DNA of 64,000 bases from Ralstonia thomasii (GCF_958405895.1 NZ_CATZAR010000002.1), one strand, 5' to 3'; shown: positions 16,819-26,614, counted from the stretch's first letter. A program made the numbers and translations. The notes: a model not told the origin generated them from the sequence alone.

Positions 16819-19197
16819 ATGAACGCTCCCGCAGAACCCAACAACCACCTGATTGGCGCGTCCGTCAAGCGCAAGGAAGACTTCCGCTTCCTGACGGGCG
16901 CCGGGCAATACACGGACGACGTCGTGCAGGCGCACCAGTCCTACGCGGTGTTCCTGCGCTCGCCGTATGCGCATGCCCGTATCAAGCACATCAACACGGA
17001 TGCCGCATGCAACCATCCGGGCGTGCTGGCCGTGCTGACGGGCGACGACCTGGCTGCCGACAAGGTCAATGGCCTGCCGTGCGGCTGGCTCATCCACAGC
17101 ATTGACGGCACACCGATGAAGGAGCCGCCCCACCCCGTGCTCGCGCAAGGCAAGGTGCGCCATGTGGGCGACCAGGTTGCGCTGGTGGTGGCGGAATCGG
17201 TGAAGATCGCCAAGGACGCCGTCGAGATGATCGACGTCGAATACGACGAACTGCCCGCCGTGGTGGACACCGCCACCGCAGATACTGCCGGCACCGCTGT
17301 CCACGACGACGTACCGAACAACACCTGCTACACCTGGGGCCACGGCGACAAGGCCGCCACTGACGCGGCGTTTGCCAAGGCCGCGCACGTGACGCACCTC
17401 GATATCGTCAACAATCGGCTGATCCCGAATGCGATTGAGCCACGCGCCGTCAACGCCAGCTATTCGCGCCAGGACGACAGCTACACGCTCTACGTCGCCA
17501 ACCAGAACCCGCACGTGGAACGCCTGTTGATGTCGGCGTTCGTGCTGGGCCTGACCGAAGCCAAGGTGCGCGTGATTGCGCCGGATGTGGGCGGCGGGTT
17601 CGGCTCGAAGATCTTCCTGTACCCGGAAGACGTGGCGCTCACGTGGGCATCGAAAAAAGTTGGCCGGCCGATCAAGTGGACGGCCGAGCGCTCCGAATCC
17701 TTCCTGACCGACGCGCATGGCCGCGACCACGTCACGCATGCCGAACTGGCGCTCGATGCGCAGGGCAATTTCCTCGCCATGCGCGTGCATACGACGGCCA
17801 ACATGGGCGCGTATCTGTCGACGTTTGCCAGCAGCGTGCCGACCATCCTGTATGCGACGTTGCTGGCCGGCCAGTACAAAACGCCGGCCATCTATGCCGA
17901 AGTGAAAGCGGTGTTCACGAACACCGCGCCCGTCGATGCGTATCGCGGTGCCGGCCGGCCGGAAGCAACGTATGTGGTGGAGCGCCTCGTGGAAACGGCC
18001 GCGCGCGAACTGCAGGTCGACCCGGCGGAACTGCGCCGCCGCAACTTCATCCGCACGTTCCCGTATGCCACGCCGGTGGGGCTGACGTACGACACGGGCG
18101 ACTACGAGCCGTGCCTCGACCGCGCCATCGAACTGGCCGACGTGAAGGGTTTTGCCGCCCGACGCGACGCTTCGCGCGCCAAGGGCCGGCTGCGCGGCTT
18201 GGGCTATTCCTGCTACATCGAAGCGTGCGGACTGGCGCCGTCGAACATCGCTGGGGCACTGGGCGCGCGGGCTGGCCTGTTTGAGGCCGGCGAAATTCGC
18301 GTCCATCCGACAGGCTCCGTCACGGTCTTCACCGGCTCGCACAGCCACGGCCAGGGCCATGAGACGACGTTCGCGCAAGTGGTGGCCGATCGTCTGGGCG
18401 TGCCCATCGACAACATCGAGATCGTGCACGGCGACACCGGGCGCATCCCGTTCGGCATGGGCACATACGGCTCGCGCTCGATTGCCGTGGGCGGCTCGGC
18501 CATCATGAAGGCACTCGACAAGATCGAGGCCAAGGCCAAGAAGATCGCCGCGCATTTGCTGGAGGCGTCGGCGGAGGACATCGAGTTCAAGGACGGCGTC
18601 TTCCGCGTGGCCGGCACGGACCGCACCAAGACCTTTGGCGAAGTCGCGCTTACGGCGTACGTACCGCACAACTATCCGCTCGACAAGCTCGAACCTGGGC
18701 TGGACGAAAACGCCTTCTACGATCCGACCAACTTCACCTACCCCGCCGGCGCGTACATCTGCGAAGTGGAAGTCGATCCCGACACTGGCGAGGTGCACAT
18801 CGACCGCTTCGTGGCGGTGGATGACTTCGGCAACATCATCAACCCGATGATCGTCGAGGGCCAGGTGCACGGCGGGCTTGGCCAGGGCATCGGCCAGGCG
18901 CTGCTCGAGGCGTGCGTGTACGACGAAAATGGCCAGCTGCTGACGGGCTCGTACATGGACTACGCCATGCCGCGCGCCAACGACCTGCCCAGCTTCACGG
19001 TGGAAACCGCCAAGGGCACGCCGTGCACGCACAACCCGCTGGGCGTCAAAGGCTGTGGCGAGGCCGGCGCGATCGGCTCGCCGCCGGCCCTGATCAACGC
19101 CATCGTCGACGCGCTTGCGCCGTTGGGCGTGAAGGACATCCAGATGCCAGCGACACCGCATCGGGTCTGGCAAACCATTCAAGCGGCCAAGGCCTAG
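16819..19197 (+). CDS. coxL: Molybdenum hydroxylase large subunit, form II CoxL-like
   Basis: 792 residues, molybdopterin-binding subunit of the xanthine dehydrogenase family. The active-site loop is AYRGAGR (374-380), the hallmark of form II 'CO dehydrogenases', not the VAYRCSFR of true CO dehydrogenase. The catalytic Glu is present (GCGEAG, Glu748), as are the cofactor loops (GGGFGSK about 258, GSHSHGQGHET about 507). The real substrate may be an aldehyde, purine or other heterocycle. Translated in frame with coxS and coxM at 14-19 bp spacing; GAGGAGA precedes the ATG. Confidence 0.88.
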   Translation: MNAPAEPNNHLIGASVKRKEDFRFLTGAGQYTDDVVQAHQSYAVFLRSPYAHARIKHINTDAACNHPGVLAVLTGDDLAADKVNGLPCGWLIHSIDGTPMKEPPHPVLAQGKVRHVGDQVALVVAESVKIAKDAVEMIDVEYDELPAVVDTATADTAGTAVHDDVPNNTCYTWGHGDKAATDAAFAKAAHVTHLDIVNNRLIPNAIEPRAVNASYSRQDDSYTLYVANQNPHVERLLMSAFVLGLTEAKVRVIAPDVGGGFGSKIFLYPEDVALTWASKKVGRPIKWTAERSESFLTDAHGRDHVTHAELALDAQGNFLAMRVHTTANMGAYLSTFASSVPTILYATLLAGQYKTPAIYAEVKAVFTNTAPVDAYRGAGRPEATYVVERLVETAARELQVDPAELRRRNFIRTFPYATPVGLTYDTGDYEPCLDRAIELADVKGFAARRDASRAKGRLRGLGYSCYIEACGLAPSNIAGALGARAGLFEAGEIRVHPTGSVTVFTGSHSHGQGHETTFAQVVADRLGVPIDNIEIVHGDTGRIPFGMGTYGSRSIAVGGSAIMKALDKIEAKAKKIAAHLLEASAEDIEFKDGVFRVAGTDRTKTFGEVALTAYVPHNYPLDKLEPGLDENAFYDPTNFTYPAGAYICEVEVDPDTGEVHIDRFVAVDDFGNIINPMIVEGQVHGGLGQGIGQALLEACVYDENGQLLTGSYMDYAMPRANDLPSFTVETAKGTPCTHNPLGVKGCGEAGAIGSPPALINAIVDALAPLGVKDIQMPATPHRVWQTIQAAKA

Positions 19198-19211
19198 GCA
19201 AGGAGCGAACC

Positions 19212-20018
19212 ATGTACGACTTCGAGTACCAGAAAGCCACCGACGCCCAGACCGCCGTCACCGCACTGAAAACGCACACCGACGCCAAATACCTCGGCGG
19301 CGGCCAGAGCCTGCTGGCAGCGATGAAACTGCGGTTGGCACAGCCCTCAACGCTGGTGGATGTCACGCGCATTCCGGGCATGTCGGGCATTCGCACACAG
19401 CCCGGCGTGATTACGGTGGGCGCGGCCACACGCCATGCCGATGTGGCAGACAGCGCGGAGATCGCCCGCATGCTGCCCGCGCTGGGCGAACTGGCCGGCG
19501 GCATCGGTGACAGGCAGGTGCGCGCCATGGGCACGCTCGGCGGGTCGCTTGCCAACAACGACCCGGCGGCGTGCTACCCGGCCGCCGTGCTCGGGCTGAA
19601 CGCCACCGTCGTCACCGAACGGCGCAACATCGCGGCGGACGATTTCTTCCTCGGCATGTATGAGACCGCGCTGGCTGCGGATGAACTCATCACCGAGGTG
19701 CAGTTTCCCGTGCCGGACCAGGCGGCCTACGTGAAATTCCGCAATCCGGCGTCGCGCTTTGCGCTGGTGGGCGTGTTCATCAGCCGCAAGGGCAACAACG
19801 TGCGTGTGGCGGTGACGGGCGCGGCGCCGTCCGTGTTCCGTTGCACGCCCCTGGAGCAGGCGCTGGCAGCCAGCTTTACATCGGAAGCCGCACGCAAGGT
19901 GGTGGTGCCCGCCGACGATCTGGTGGGCGATCTGCATGCCTCGCCGGAATACCGGGCGCACCTCATTCCGGTATTGACGGCGCGCGCGGTCGAACAGGCA
20001 TTGGCGCACCACCATTGA
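19212..20018 (+). CDS. coxM: Molybdenum hydroxylase FAD-binding subunit (CoxM-like)
   Basis: 268 residues. FAD-binding motifs of the CoxM/XdhB family are seen as LGGGQSLL (about 29-36) and TLGGSLANNDPA (about 107-118). It passes electrons from the iron-sulfur subunit to an acceptor. Gene order here is S-L-M, not M-S-L as in Oligotropha CO dehydrogenase. It starts 14 bp after the large subunit with AAGGAG upstream. Confidence 0.9.
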   Translation: MYDFEYQKATDAQTAVTALKTHTDAKYLGGGQSLLAAMKLRLAQPSTLVDVTRIPGMSGIRTQPGVITVGAATRHADVADSAEIARMLPALGELAGGIGDRQVRAMGTLGGSLANNDPAACYPAAVLGLNATVVTERRNIAADDFFLGMYETALAADELITEVQFPVPDQAAYVKFRNPASRFALVGVFISRKGNNVRVAVTGAAPSVFRCTPLEQALAASFTSEAARKVVVPADDLVGDLHASPEYRAHLIPVLTARAVEQALAHHH

Positions 20019-20038
20019 GCGCACGCCCAAGGAACGGC

Positions 20039-20935
20039 ATGCCAGTCGATTCCATCGACGACTGCATCGCGCAACTGCAAGGTCAGGGCTATTTCGCCAG
20101 CCGCGAGCTGGCCACGGCCCTGTTCCTCGCGTTGCGCATGCAGCGGCCGCTGTTTCTGGAAGGCGAGCCCGGCGTCGGCAAGACCGAGCTGGCGAAGGCG
20201 GCGGCTGGCCTGCTCGGCACGTCGCTGCTGCGGCTGCAATGTTACGAGGGGCTCGACACCGCCAGCGCGCTCTACGAATGGGACTATCCGCGTCAGATCA
20301 TGGCGCTGCGCCTGGCCGAAGCGGCCGGCGAAAAACCCCGCGCCGACACCCTCTACCGCGACGAATTCCTCCTCAAGCGCCCGCTGCTGCAGGCGCTGCT
20401 GCCCGACCCGCTCCATCCCGACACACCGCGCGTTCTTTTGATCGATGAGATCGACCGCGCGGACGAACCGTTCGAGGCGTTTTTGCTGGAGCTGCTGTCC
20501 GACTTCCAGGTGTCGATTCCCGAATTCGGCACGGTGCGCGCGCAGGTGATTCCGCTCGTCATCATGACGTCCAACCGCACGCGCGAGGTGCACGACGCGC
20601 TCAAGCGGCGCTGCCTGTATCAATGGATTGGCTACCCCGACAAGGCACGGGAGCTGCAGATCGTGGCGCAGCGCGCGCCCGAGACGGCTGCCCGCCTGCA
20701 GCAGCGCGCGGTCGATTTTGTGCACCGTCTGCGCGGCATCGACCTGTTCAAGGCCCCGGGCATTGCCGAAGCCATCGACTGGTGCCGTGCATTGGCGGCG
20801 CTGAACGTGACGGAGCTTGATCCCCAGTCCGTGCAAGACACGCTGGGCGTACTGCTCAAGTACCAGGACGACCTAGCCCGCGTCGATATGCCGACCATCG
20901 AGCAACTGCTGGCGGCGCCCGCGCTGCCGGAGTAA
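20039..20935 (+). CDS. coxD: MoxR-type AAA+ ATPase (CoxD-like)
   Basis: 298 residues. Walker A GEPGVGKTE (about 42-50), Walker B LLIDEIDRAD (about 133-142), sensor 1 MTSNRTREV. MoxR/CoxD ATPases act as chaperones in maturing the Mo active site, working with a VWA-domain partner. That partner (CoxE) starts 3 bp downstream. The start ATG at 20039 has AAGGAA upstream. An upstream in-frame extension overlaps coxM and is not used. Confidence 0.88.
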   Translation: MPVDSIDDCIAQLQGQGYFASRELATALFLALRMQRPLFLEGEPGVGKTELAKAAAGLLGTSLLRLQCYEGLDTASALYEWDYPRQIMALRLAEAAGEKPRADTLYRDEFLLKRPLLQALLPDPLHPDTPRVLLIDEIDRADEPFEAFLLELLSDFQVSIPEFGTVRAQVIPLVIMTSNRTREVHDALKRRCLYQWIGYPDKARELQIVAQRAPETAARLQQRAVDFVHRLRGIDLFKAPGIAEAIDWCRALAALNVTELDPQSVQDTLGVLLKYQDDLARVDMPTIEQLLAAPALPE

Positions 20936-20938
20936 GGC

Positions 20939-22171
20939 ATGCAAGCGACCGAACCAACGCAGTGTCCGATGCTGGCGCGCAACGTGACGCATTTCGTGCG
21001 GCTGCTGCGCAACGCCGGCATGCCGCTTGCGCCCTCGCGCGCGGTGGACGCCATCGAAGCCCTGAGCCACATCGACATCGGCCGCCGCGACGACGTAAAA
21101 GCCGCGCTGTCCGCCCTGCTCGTCTCGCACCCCGACGAGCGCACGCTGTTCGACGCGGCCTTCAACGTGTTCTGGCGGGATCCGGATTGGGAAGGCAAGC
21201 TGCGCGCCCTGCTGCTGCCCAAGGTGCGTGGCGGCATTCCGGCGGCACGCAGCAACCGCCTGGCCGATGCCTTGCGCGCGCAGCCGTCGACCCGCCTGCC
21301 GCCTGGCCCCAAGCCCGACGGCGAACGCCATGACGTCGTGGCGCCGCTGGCGTTTTCCGCCAACGAGGCCTTGCGCACGCGTGACTTCGACACGCTCAAC
21401 GCCGCCGAATGGCGCACGCTGCAACACATGATCCGCCGCCGGCGCGTGCATCTCGCCCAGGAGCGGACACGCCGGCTGAAGGCCGCCTCGCGCGGACGCC
21501 ATCCGGACCTGCGCGCCACCGCCCGCCAGGCTGTGCGCGCCGGCGGCGAGTGGACCGGCTGGAAATACCGCCAGCCCGTCGACCGCACACCGCCGTTGGT
21601 GCTGCTGCTCGACATTTCGGGATCGATGAGTCGCTATTCACGCGCCGTGCTGTACTACTGCCATGCGCTGGTGCAGTCGCGCGAGCGTATCCAGGCCTTC
21701 CTCTTTGGCACGCGGCTGACGAATGTCTCCCGGCAGTTGCGCGAGCGTGATCCGGATGTCGCCGTGCAGGCCATCGCCCAGCTTGTTCCGGATTGGTCGG
21801 GCGGCACGCGCATCGGTGCAGCGCTGGCGGAGTTCAACCGCCAATGGGCGCGCCGCACGCTGTCCGGCCGTGCCACCGTCCTCCTCGTGACGGATGGGCT
21901 CGACCACGAACACATCGACGTGCTCGACACCGAAATGGCGCGTCTGGCTCGCTTCGCCCATCGCATCGTCTGGCTCAACCCGCTATTGCGCTTTGCCGGT
22001 TTTGAGCCGCGGGCACGTGGCGTGCGGGCCATCCTGCCGCATGTCGACGTGATGGTGCCGGCCCACCATTTCGACAGCCTCGCTGCGCTGGAGCACGAAC
22101 TGGCGCATGCCCGCCGCACGCGTCCCCCGCGCCCGCCCACCCCTGCCCCACTGACCGCCCCATGGAACTGA
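20939..22171 (+). CDS. coxE: VWA-domain protein (CoxE-like)
   Basis: 410 residues. The C-terminal half is a von Willebrand A domain with the metal site DISGSM (about 224-229) and VTDGLDH further on. The N-terminal half is helical and basic. CoxE-type proteins pair with MoxR ATPases to insert or sulfurate the Mo cofactor. The tail is proline-rich (RPPTPAPL). Its stop overlaps the start of coxG by 10 bp. Confidence 0.86.
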   Translation: MQATEPTQCPMLARNVTHFVRLLRNAGMPLAPSRAVDAIEALSHIDIGRRDDVKAALSALLVSHPDERTLFDAAFNVFWRDPDWEGKLRALLLPKVRGGIPAARSNRLADALRAQPSTRLPPGPKPDGERHDVVAPLAFSANEALRTRDFDTLNAAEWRTLQHMIRRRRVHLAQERTRRLKAASRGRHPDLRATARQAVRAGGEWTGWKYRQPVDRTPPLVLLLDISGSMSRYSRAVLYYCHALVQSRERIQAFLFGTRLTNVSRQLRERDPDVAVQAIAQLVPDWSGGTRIGAALAEFNRQWARRTLSGRATVLLVTDGLDHEHIDVLDTEMARLARFAHRIVWLNPLLRFAGFEPRARGVRAILPHVDVMVPAHHFDSLAALEHELAHARRTRPPRPPTPAPLTAPWN

Positions 22172-22836
22172 CCCAGACCCATCTCCTGCCCGTACCCCTG
22201 CAGACCGCCTGGGATGCGCTGAATGACCCGGCCGTGCTGCAACGCTGCATTCCCGGCTGCGAGAGCATCACCGCCGCCGAGGGCGGCGCCAACCCCGCCT
22301 ACGATGTCGCCATGACCGCCGCCGTCGGGCCCGTCAAGGCGCGTTTCAAGGGGCGCATGGAACTGGCCGACGTGGCGCCGCCGCGCAGCTACACGCTGCA
22401 TTTCGACGGCCAGGGCGGCGCGGCCGGCTTCGGCAAGGGCAGCGCCCAGGTGCAGCTCACGCCCGAAGGCCCTACGGTCACGCGGCTCTCTTACACCGCA
22501 ACGGCGCAGGTGGGCGGCAAGCTTGCGCAGATCGGCTCACGCCTTGTGGACGGCGCCGCGCGCAAACTGGCCGACGAGTTCTTCCAGCGCTTTGCCGCAG
22601 AATTCGGCCCCGCAGAGACGGCTGGCGTCGACGGACATGCCGTGCCGGTCGACGGCATGCCGGCCACACAGGCGATTCCCGATTTGGCCGCGGGCCAACT
22701 GCAGGCCCACGGTGCACCGCCAGGCCACGCACCCAACGTCAGCCCCGCGCTGCAACCGCGCAATCCATGGCCGTGGATCATCGTGGCGCTGGTGGCCGTG
22801 GCGGCCGCCTACCTGTTTTTGCACCACGGGGCATAA
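22162..22836 (+). CDS. coxG: CoxG-like membrane-anchoring protein (SRPBCC fold)
   Basis: 224 residues. Residues 1-150 match the CoxG/SRPBCC fold (LPVPLQTAWDALNDP at the start). After a flexible linker (about 150-195), a C-terminal hydrophobic helix (WPWIIVALVAVAAAYLFL) should anchor it in the membrane. In Oligotropha, CoxG recruits the CO dehydrogenase to the cytoplasmic membrane and quinone pool; the same job is inferred here. It overlaps coxE by 10 bp. Confidence 0.86.
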   Translation: MELTQTHLLPVPLQTAWDALNDPAVLQRCIPGCESITAAEGGANPAYDVAMTAAVGPVKARFKGRMELADVAPPRSYTLHFDGQGGAAGFGKGSAQVQLTPEGPTVTRLSYTATAQVGGKLAQIGSRLVDGAARKLADEFFQRFAAEFGPAETAGVDGHAVPVDGMPATQAIPDLAAGQLQAHGAPPGHAPNVSPALQPRNPWPWIIVALVAVAAAYLFLHHGA

Positions 22837-22893
22837 TCGGTCTATTCCCCCGCAACACATCACTCAAGCGCGCGAAAGCGCAGCCAACGCATC

Positions 22894-23925
22894 ATGGACA
22901 GCGTCGATCTTGAAGTCTTGAAAACCAGCGTTCGCTGGCTAGAACAAGGGCGGCGCGTGCTGCTCGTCACGGTAGTCAAAACGTGGGGTTCGTCGCCGCG
23001 GCCCGAAGGCGCGATGCTCGCGCTGCGCGATGACGGTGTCGTCATCGGCTCGGTCTCGGGCGGCTGCATTGAAGACGACCTCATCGACCGCGTGCGCCGC
23101 GAAGGCCTGCATTACACCAAGCCCGAAGCCGTCAAATACGGCATCAGCGCTGAAGAAGCGCATCGCTTTGGGCTGCCTTGCGGTGGCACGCTGCAACTCG
23201 TGCTGGAGCCGCTGAACGCTTCCAGCGGAATCGACGCCCTGCTGCGCGCCGTGGAAGCCGGTCAGCTCGTCGCCCGCACGCTCGACATGGCGACCGGCGC
23301 CGCAACCCTGCAGCACGCCACCGTCACTGACGGCCTGCAGTTCGACGAAGCGCGCCTCGTGACGATTCATGGGCCGCGCTACCGGATGCTCGTCATTGGT
23401 GCGGGACAGCTTTCGCGCTACCTGTGCCAGATCGCCGTGGGCCTGGATTACCAGATCACCGTCTGCGACCCGCGCGAGGAATACAGCGAAGAGTGGTCAA
23501 TTCCCGGCGTGGCCATGGTCCGCACCATGCCCGACGACACAGTGATGGCCATGAAGCTCGACGAGCGCTGCGCCGTCATCGCCCTCACCCACGACCCCAA
23601 GCTCGATGACCTCGCGCTCATGGAAGCGCTCAAGACGCCAGCGTTCTACGTGGGCGCACTCGGCAGCCGCCGCAACAACGCCAACCGACGCGAGCGCCTC
23701 AAGGAATTCGATCTGAGCGATGCCGAGCTGGCGCGCCTGCATGGGCCGGTCGGCATTTACATCGGCAGCCGAACGCCGCCGGAGATCGCCATCTCGATCC
23801 TGGCCGAGGTGACGGCCGCCAAGAACGGTGTGTCGCTGCCGACCATCCTGCAAGTCGAAGGCGCCAAGGCTGCGCGCGAGATTGCCGCCAACGCCGCTTC
23901 GAGCTGCGCTGTGCCGCAGAGTTGA
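22894..23925 (+). CDS. XdhC/CoxI family Mo-cofactor maturation protein
   Basis: 343 residues. The N-terminal XdhC_CoxI domain (TVVKTWGSSPRPEGAML, then GSVSGGCIEDDL about 52-63) is followed by a Rossmann-type domain (VIGAGQLSRYL about 166, LGSRRN about 250). These proteins bind molybdopterin and promote its sulfuration before insertion into the hydroxylase. It lies 57 bp after coxG and is the last gene of the set. A 277-bp gap follows. Confidence 0.86.
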   Translation: MDSVDLEVLKTSVRWLEQGRRVLLVTVVKTWGSSPRPEGAMLALRDDGVVIGSVSGGCIEDDLIDRVRREGLHYTKPEAVKYGISAEEAHRFGLPCGGTLQLVLEPLNASSGIDALLRAVEAGQLVARTLDMATGAATLQHATVTDGLQFDEARLVTIHGPRYRMLVIGAGQLSRYLCQIAVGLDYQITVCDPREEYSEEWSIPGVAMVRTMPDDTVMAMKLDERCAVIALTHDPKLDDLALMEALKTPAFYVGALGSRRNNANRRERLKEFDLSDAELARLHGPVGIYIGSRTPPEIAISILAEVTAAKNGVSLPTILQVEGAKAAREIAANAASSCAVPQS

Positions 23926-24202
23926 GTCAACCCTCTGATCGAATGGGATGCCGAAAGGCGCCTGAAAGGTTACATTCTTATAAATCGCCGATTGTGCGCA
24001 GGTTTTGGCCGCAGCGCATCATGCGAACCCCGCGGCCCGCGAACCTTGGTTCGTGTGCGCGGCTTCATTTGGCACGGCTTGCCTGTCCCCTGCCCCGAGC
24101 GCGCTGCCAATACACCGCGCCTCGCCGGTGGGGCGGCAGTCGTGTTGTTTGCAAACGGGACGGTCGCCCGTTTTGCCACCCAGGAAATTCAAGTTTTTTC
24201 GC

Positions 24203-25306
24203 ATGAGTATTTTGCTGACCGGTGCCACCGGTTTCGTGGGCGGTGCGATTACCGCCAATCTGGCAGCCAAAGGCTTGCTGGCCGACACACGCTTTGCCGT
24301 GCGCGGCGACACGCCTGCTGAAGGGGTGGCGCGGCTGCGCAGCAACCTGCGGCGTTTTGAATTCGCACAGGGCACGCTGGACGGCATTACGGAATCGCAA
24401 ATCGTCCCGTTCGATCTGCGCGATGCCGGAACCGCCAAGCTGGGCAATCCGGAAATCATCATCAACTGCGCGGCGCTGGCAACGTTTTCGAACCATCCGT
24501 CGCTGTGGGAAACCAACGTGGACGGCGTGCTGGCGCTCGGCCGGCTGGCGGCGCAAGGCTCACGCCTGAAGCGCTTCCTGCAGATCGGCACGGCCATGTC
24601 ATGCGGCCAGCTGGCCGATCGCCATGTCAGCGAGAGCTGGGATGTCCCCCCGCTCGCGCAACACGCGGTGCCATACACGTATTCAAAGGGGATGGCCGAG
24701 CTGAAACTGCGCGAAGCGGTGCCCGAACTGCCGTTGGTGGTGGTGCGGCCGTCCATCGTGGTGGGCCACAGCACGCTGGGTTGCGAGCCGTCAGGCAGCA
24801 TCTTCTGGATGTTGCGCATGGTGGCGCTGCTCGAGACGTTCAGCTGCCGCCTGTCCGACCGCGTCGACATCCTGCCCGTGGACGATTGCGCCGAGGCCAT
24901 CGTGCAGTTGTCGACCAAGCCCAGGCTGGCGCACGACCTGTATCACGTCAGTGCCGGCGACGCGAACTCCGAGCGCATCGAAACGCTGTACCCGCGCTTC
25001 AAGCGTTGCAAGACGCCGGAAGAAGACGCACAAGCGCTGGCCGGCTACGTGTATCAGGAAAAAATTGCCGAGAAAGCATTGGCGCGTAAATTCCTGAGCC
25101 TGACGGGGGACGGCAACGTGCGACTGGTCGCGCGCTGCATTCACCTGTATGCCAAGTTCGCCAGCATGAGCTACGTGTTCGACAACACGCGGCTGGTGCA
25201 GGAGACTGGCTTCCAGCCGCGCTCCCTGCTCGCTTACCTTGACCGCTGCCTCGAGACATCGGACGCCGTGCCGATCCCAGAGCAGATGCAGTGGGACTAT
25301 AAGTAG
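24203..25306 (+). CDS. SDR-type NAD(P)-dependent reductase/epimerase (NAD-binding 4, acyl reductase-like)
   Basis: 367 residues starting MSILLTGATGFVGG, the extended-SDR Rossmann motif. The catalytic YxxxK is YTYSKGMAE (about 155-163). The architecture resembles the fatty acyl-CoA reductase/'male sterility' NAD-binding family, but the substrate is unknown. The ATG at 24203 is preceded by the AT-rich stretch CAGGAAATTC, which could serve as a ribosome site. It is separated from the Mo cluster by 277 bp, so it is probably a separate unit. Confidence 0.75.
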   Translation: MSILLTGATGFVGGAITANLAAKGLLADTRFAVRGDTPAEGVARLRSNLRRFEFAQGTLDGITESQIVPFDLRDAGTAKLGNPEIIINCAALATFSNHPSLWETNVDGVLALGRLAAQGSRLKRFLQIGTAMSCGQLADRHVSESWDVPPLAQHAVPYTYSKGMAELKLREAVPELPLVVVRPSIVVGHSTLGCEPSGSIFWMLRMVALLETFSCRLSDRVDILPVDDCAEAIVQLSTKPRLAHDLYHVSAGDANSERIETLYPRFKRCKTPEEDAQALAGYVYQEKIAEKALARKFLSLTGDGNVRLVARCIHLYAKFASMSYVFDNTRLVQETGFQPRSLLAYLDRCLETSDAVPIPEQMQWDYK

Positions 25307-25405
25307 CCGTCCGGCCTCCCCGGCCCGCACGGCGTGTCATGGCGCCGTGCTATAACCATCGGCGCCCTTCACCAAGACTCCGGTCACCACAACAAGGAGC
25401 CGCCG

Positions 25406-26128
25406 ATGACGCTGCAAGCCCTCGTCCACCTCAATGTCGCCACGCTGGTGGATTCCTTCATCAGCCTTGCCTCGGCCTTTGCGCTGGGCTCACTCATCGG
25501 CTTTGAACGGCAGGTGAGGCAGCGGACTGCGGGGCTGCGCACCAATGCGCTGGTGGCCGTGGCCGCATCGGCGTTTGTCGACATGGCCGCGCAGATCGGC
25601 ACCGCATCGGACACCACCCGCGTGATTGCCTATGTGGTGTCGGGCGTAGGCTTTCTGGGTGCCGGTACCATCATGAAGGAAGGGCTGAACGTGCGCGGGC
25701 TGAACACCGCCGCCACGCTCTGGGGCTCCGCCGCCGTGGGTGCGGCGACCGGCTCCGATCTCATTGGGCAGGCCATTCTCATTACGCTGTTCGTGCTGGC
25801 CTCGAACATCCTGCTGCGGCCGGTGGTGGACCGCATCAACCGCACGCCGTTGGACAATCAGGCGAGCGAAGTCACGTACACGATGTGCGTCATCTCGACC
25901 AGCGAACGCCAGAAGGAGGCGCTGGCCGACCTGGAACGCCTGCTGGAAGAGGCCAGCTATCCAATCAGCGATCTATCGGTCGAACCCTTTGGCGACGACC
26001 ATGTGGAAATTGAAGCCATGCTGATGTCGACCGCCGTGAACGCGGCCGAACTGGACCGCATCGTCGCGTCGCTGCAATCGCAGCCGCACGTGGCGCAGGC
26101 ATTCTGGAACCCAAGTACGACGGAGTAA
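25406..26128 (+). CDS. MgtC/SapB family membrane protein
   Basis: 240 residues. Four or five helices in the first 150 residues with the family motifs SLIGFERQVRQRTAGLRTN (about 28-46), GFLGAGTIMKEG and VRGLNTAATLW, followed by a soluble ACT-like C-terminal domain of about 85 residues. MgtC/SapB proteins are linked to growth in low Mg2+ and to survival in hosts; the biochemical role is not certain. The start at 25406 has AAGGAG 8 bp upstream. Confidence 0.87.
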   Translation: MTLQALVHLNVATLVDSFISLASAFALGSLIGFERQVRQRTAGLRTNALVAVAASAFVDMAAQIGTASDTTRVIAYVVSGVGFLGAGTIMKEGLNVRGLNTAATLWGSAAVGAATGSDLIGQAILITLFVLASNILLRPVVDRINRTPLDNQASEVTYTMCVISTSERQKEALADLERLLEEASYPISDLSVEPFGDDHVEIEAMLMSTAVNAAELDRIVASLQSQPHVAQAFWNPSTTE

Positions 26129-26146
26129 CCGGGGGCAACACGCCGA

Positions 26147-26614
26147 TCACAGTTCCTGGCTAGCCGCCAGCGCGAAGATCTTCGCCCAGCGTTTCGCTTC
26201 CCGGCGATTGCGCATCGGGATCGGCCAGTCTGCCTGCGTCTGATGTTTCAGGCGCAGCGCCAGCGTCCAGGCGCCTTCGCGCTCGACCGAGTCAGCGCCG
26301 GCAATATCGGCGAAGAGAAAGCGGCCGTCCTGCCCGTGCAACTGCAGCGTCCCCCGCTTCTGTTCGGCATCGACCGCGACCTGCCCCCAGCTTGCACTGA
26401 GCGACACAATTCGCTGGCCTTCCACGTTCACGCCATGAACGGCGCGGTAACGCCGGATGAAAGTAACGACTGCGCCGGCCAGCAGCGCCACAGCGAGCAG
26501 CACCGCCGCGCCGCCCGCCACCGCGCCGTATGCCGCGGCAACGCCCGCATACAGCCGGAGCGCGCCGTAGATCAGCAGACCAACCAACGCGAGCGCGGCA
26601 ATGATGAACGGCAT
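26147..26614 (-). CDS. Small membrane protein of unknown function
   Basis: 155 residues with two N-terminal hydrophobic helices (about 3-25 and 33-55), then a beta-rich soluble part resembling a PH-like or bacterial SH3-like fold (GQRIVSLSASWGQVAV, DGRFLFADIAG). No named family recognised. It converges with mgtC/sapB (18-bp gap) and lies 94 bp downstream of the chemoreceptor gene on the same strand. Confidence 0.65.
   Translation of the reverse strand: MPFIIAALALVGLLIYGALRLYAGVAAAYGAVAGGAAVLLAVALLAGAVVTFIRRYRAVHGVNVEGQRIVSLSASWGQVAVDAEQKRGTLQLHGQDGRFLFADIAGADSVEREGAWTLALRLKHQTQADWPIPMRNRREAKRWAKIFALAASQEL

Noticed and set aside
16711..19182. 823-codon open frame antisense to the Mo hydroxylase large subunit
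   Set aside because: High GC leaves the opposite frame open. The translation is His/Arg/Val-rich low-complexity with no domain, while the plus strand has full catalytic motifs.
16272..20018. True (form I) CO dehydrogenase
   Set aside because: The active-site loop is AYRGAGR and the VAYRCSFR motif with the Cu-binding Cys is absent.
24071..24083. Sigma-54-like sequence TGGCACGGCTTGC before the SDR gene
   Set aside because: GG to GC distance is 8 instead of 10 bases, so it does not fit the -24/-12 spacing.
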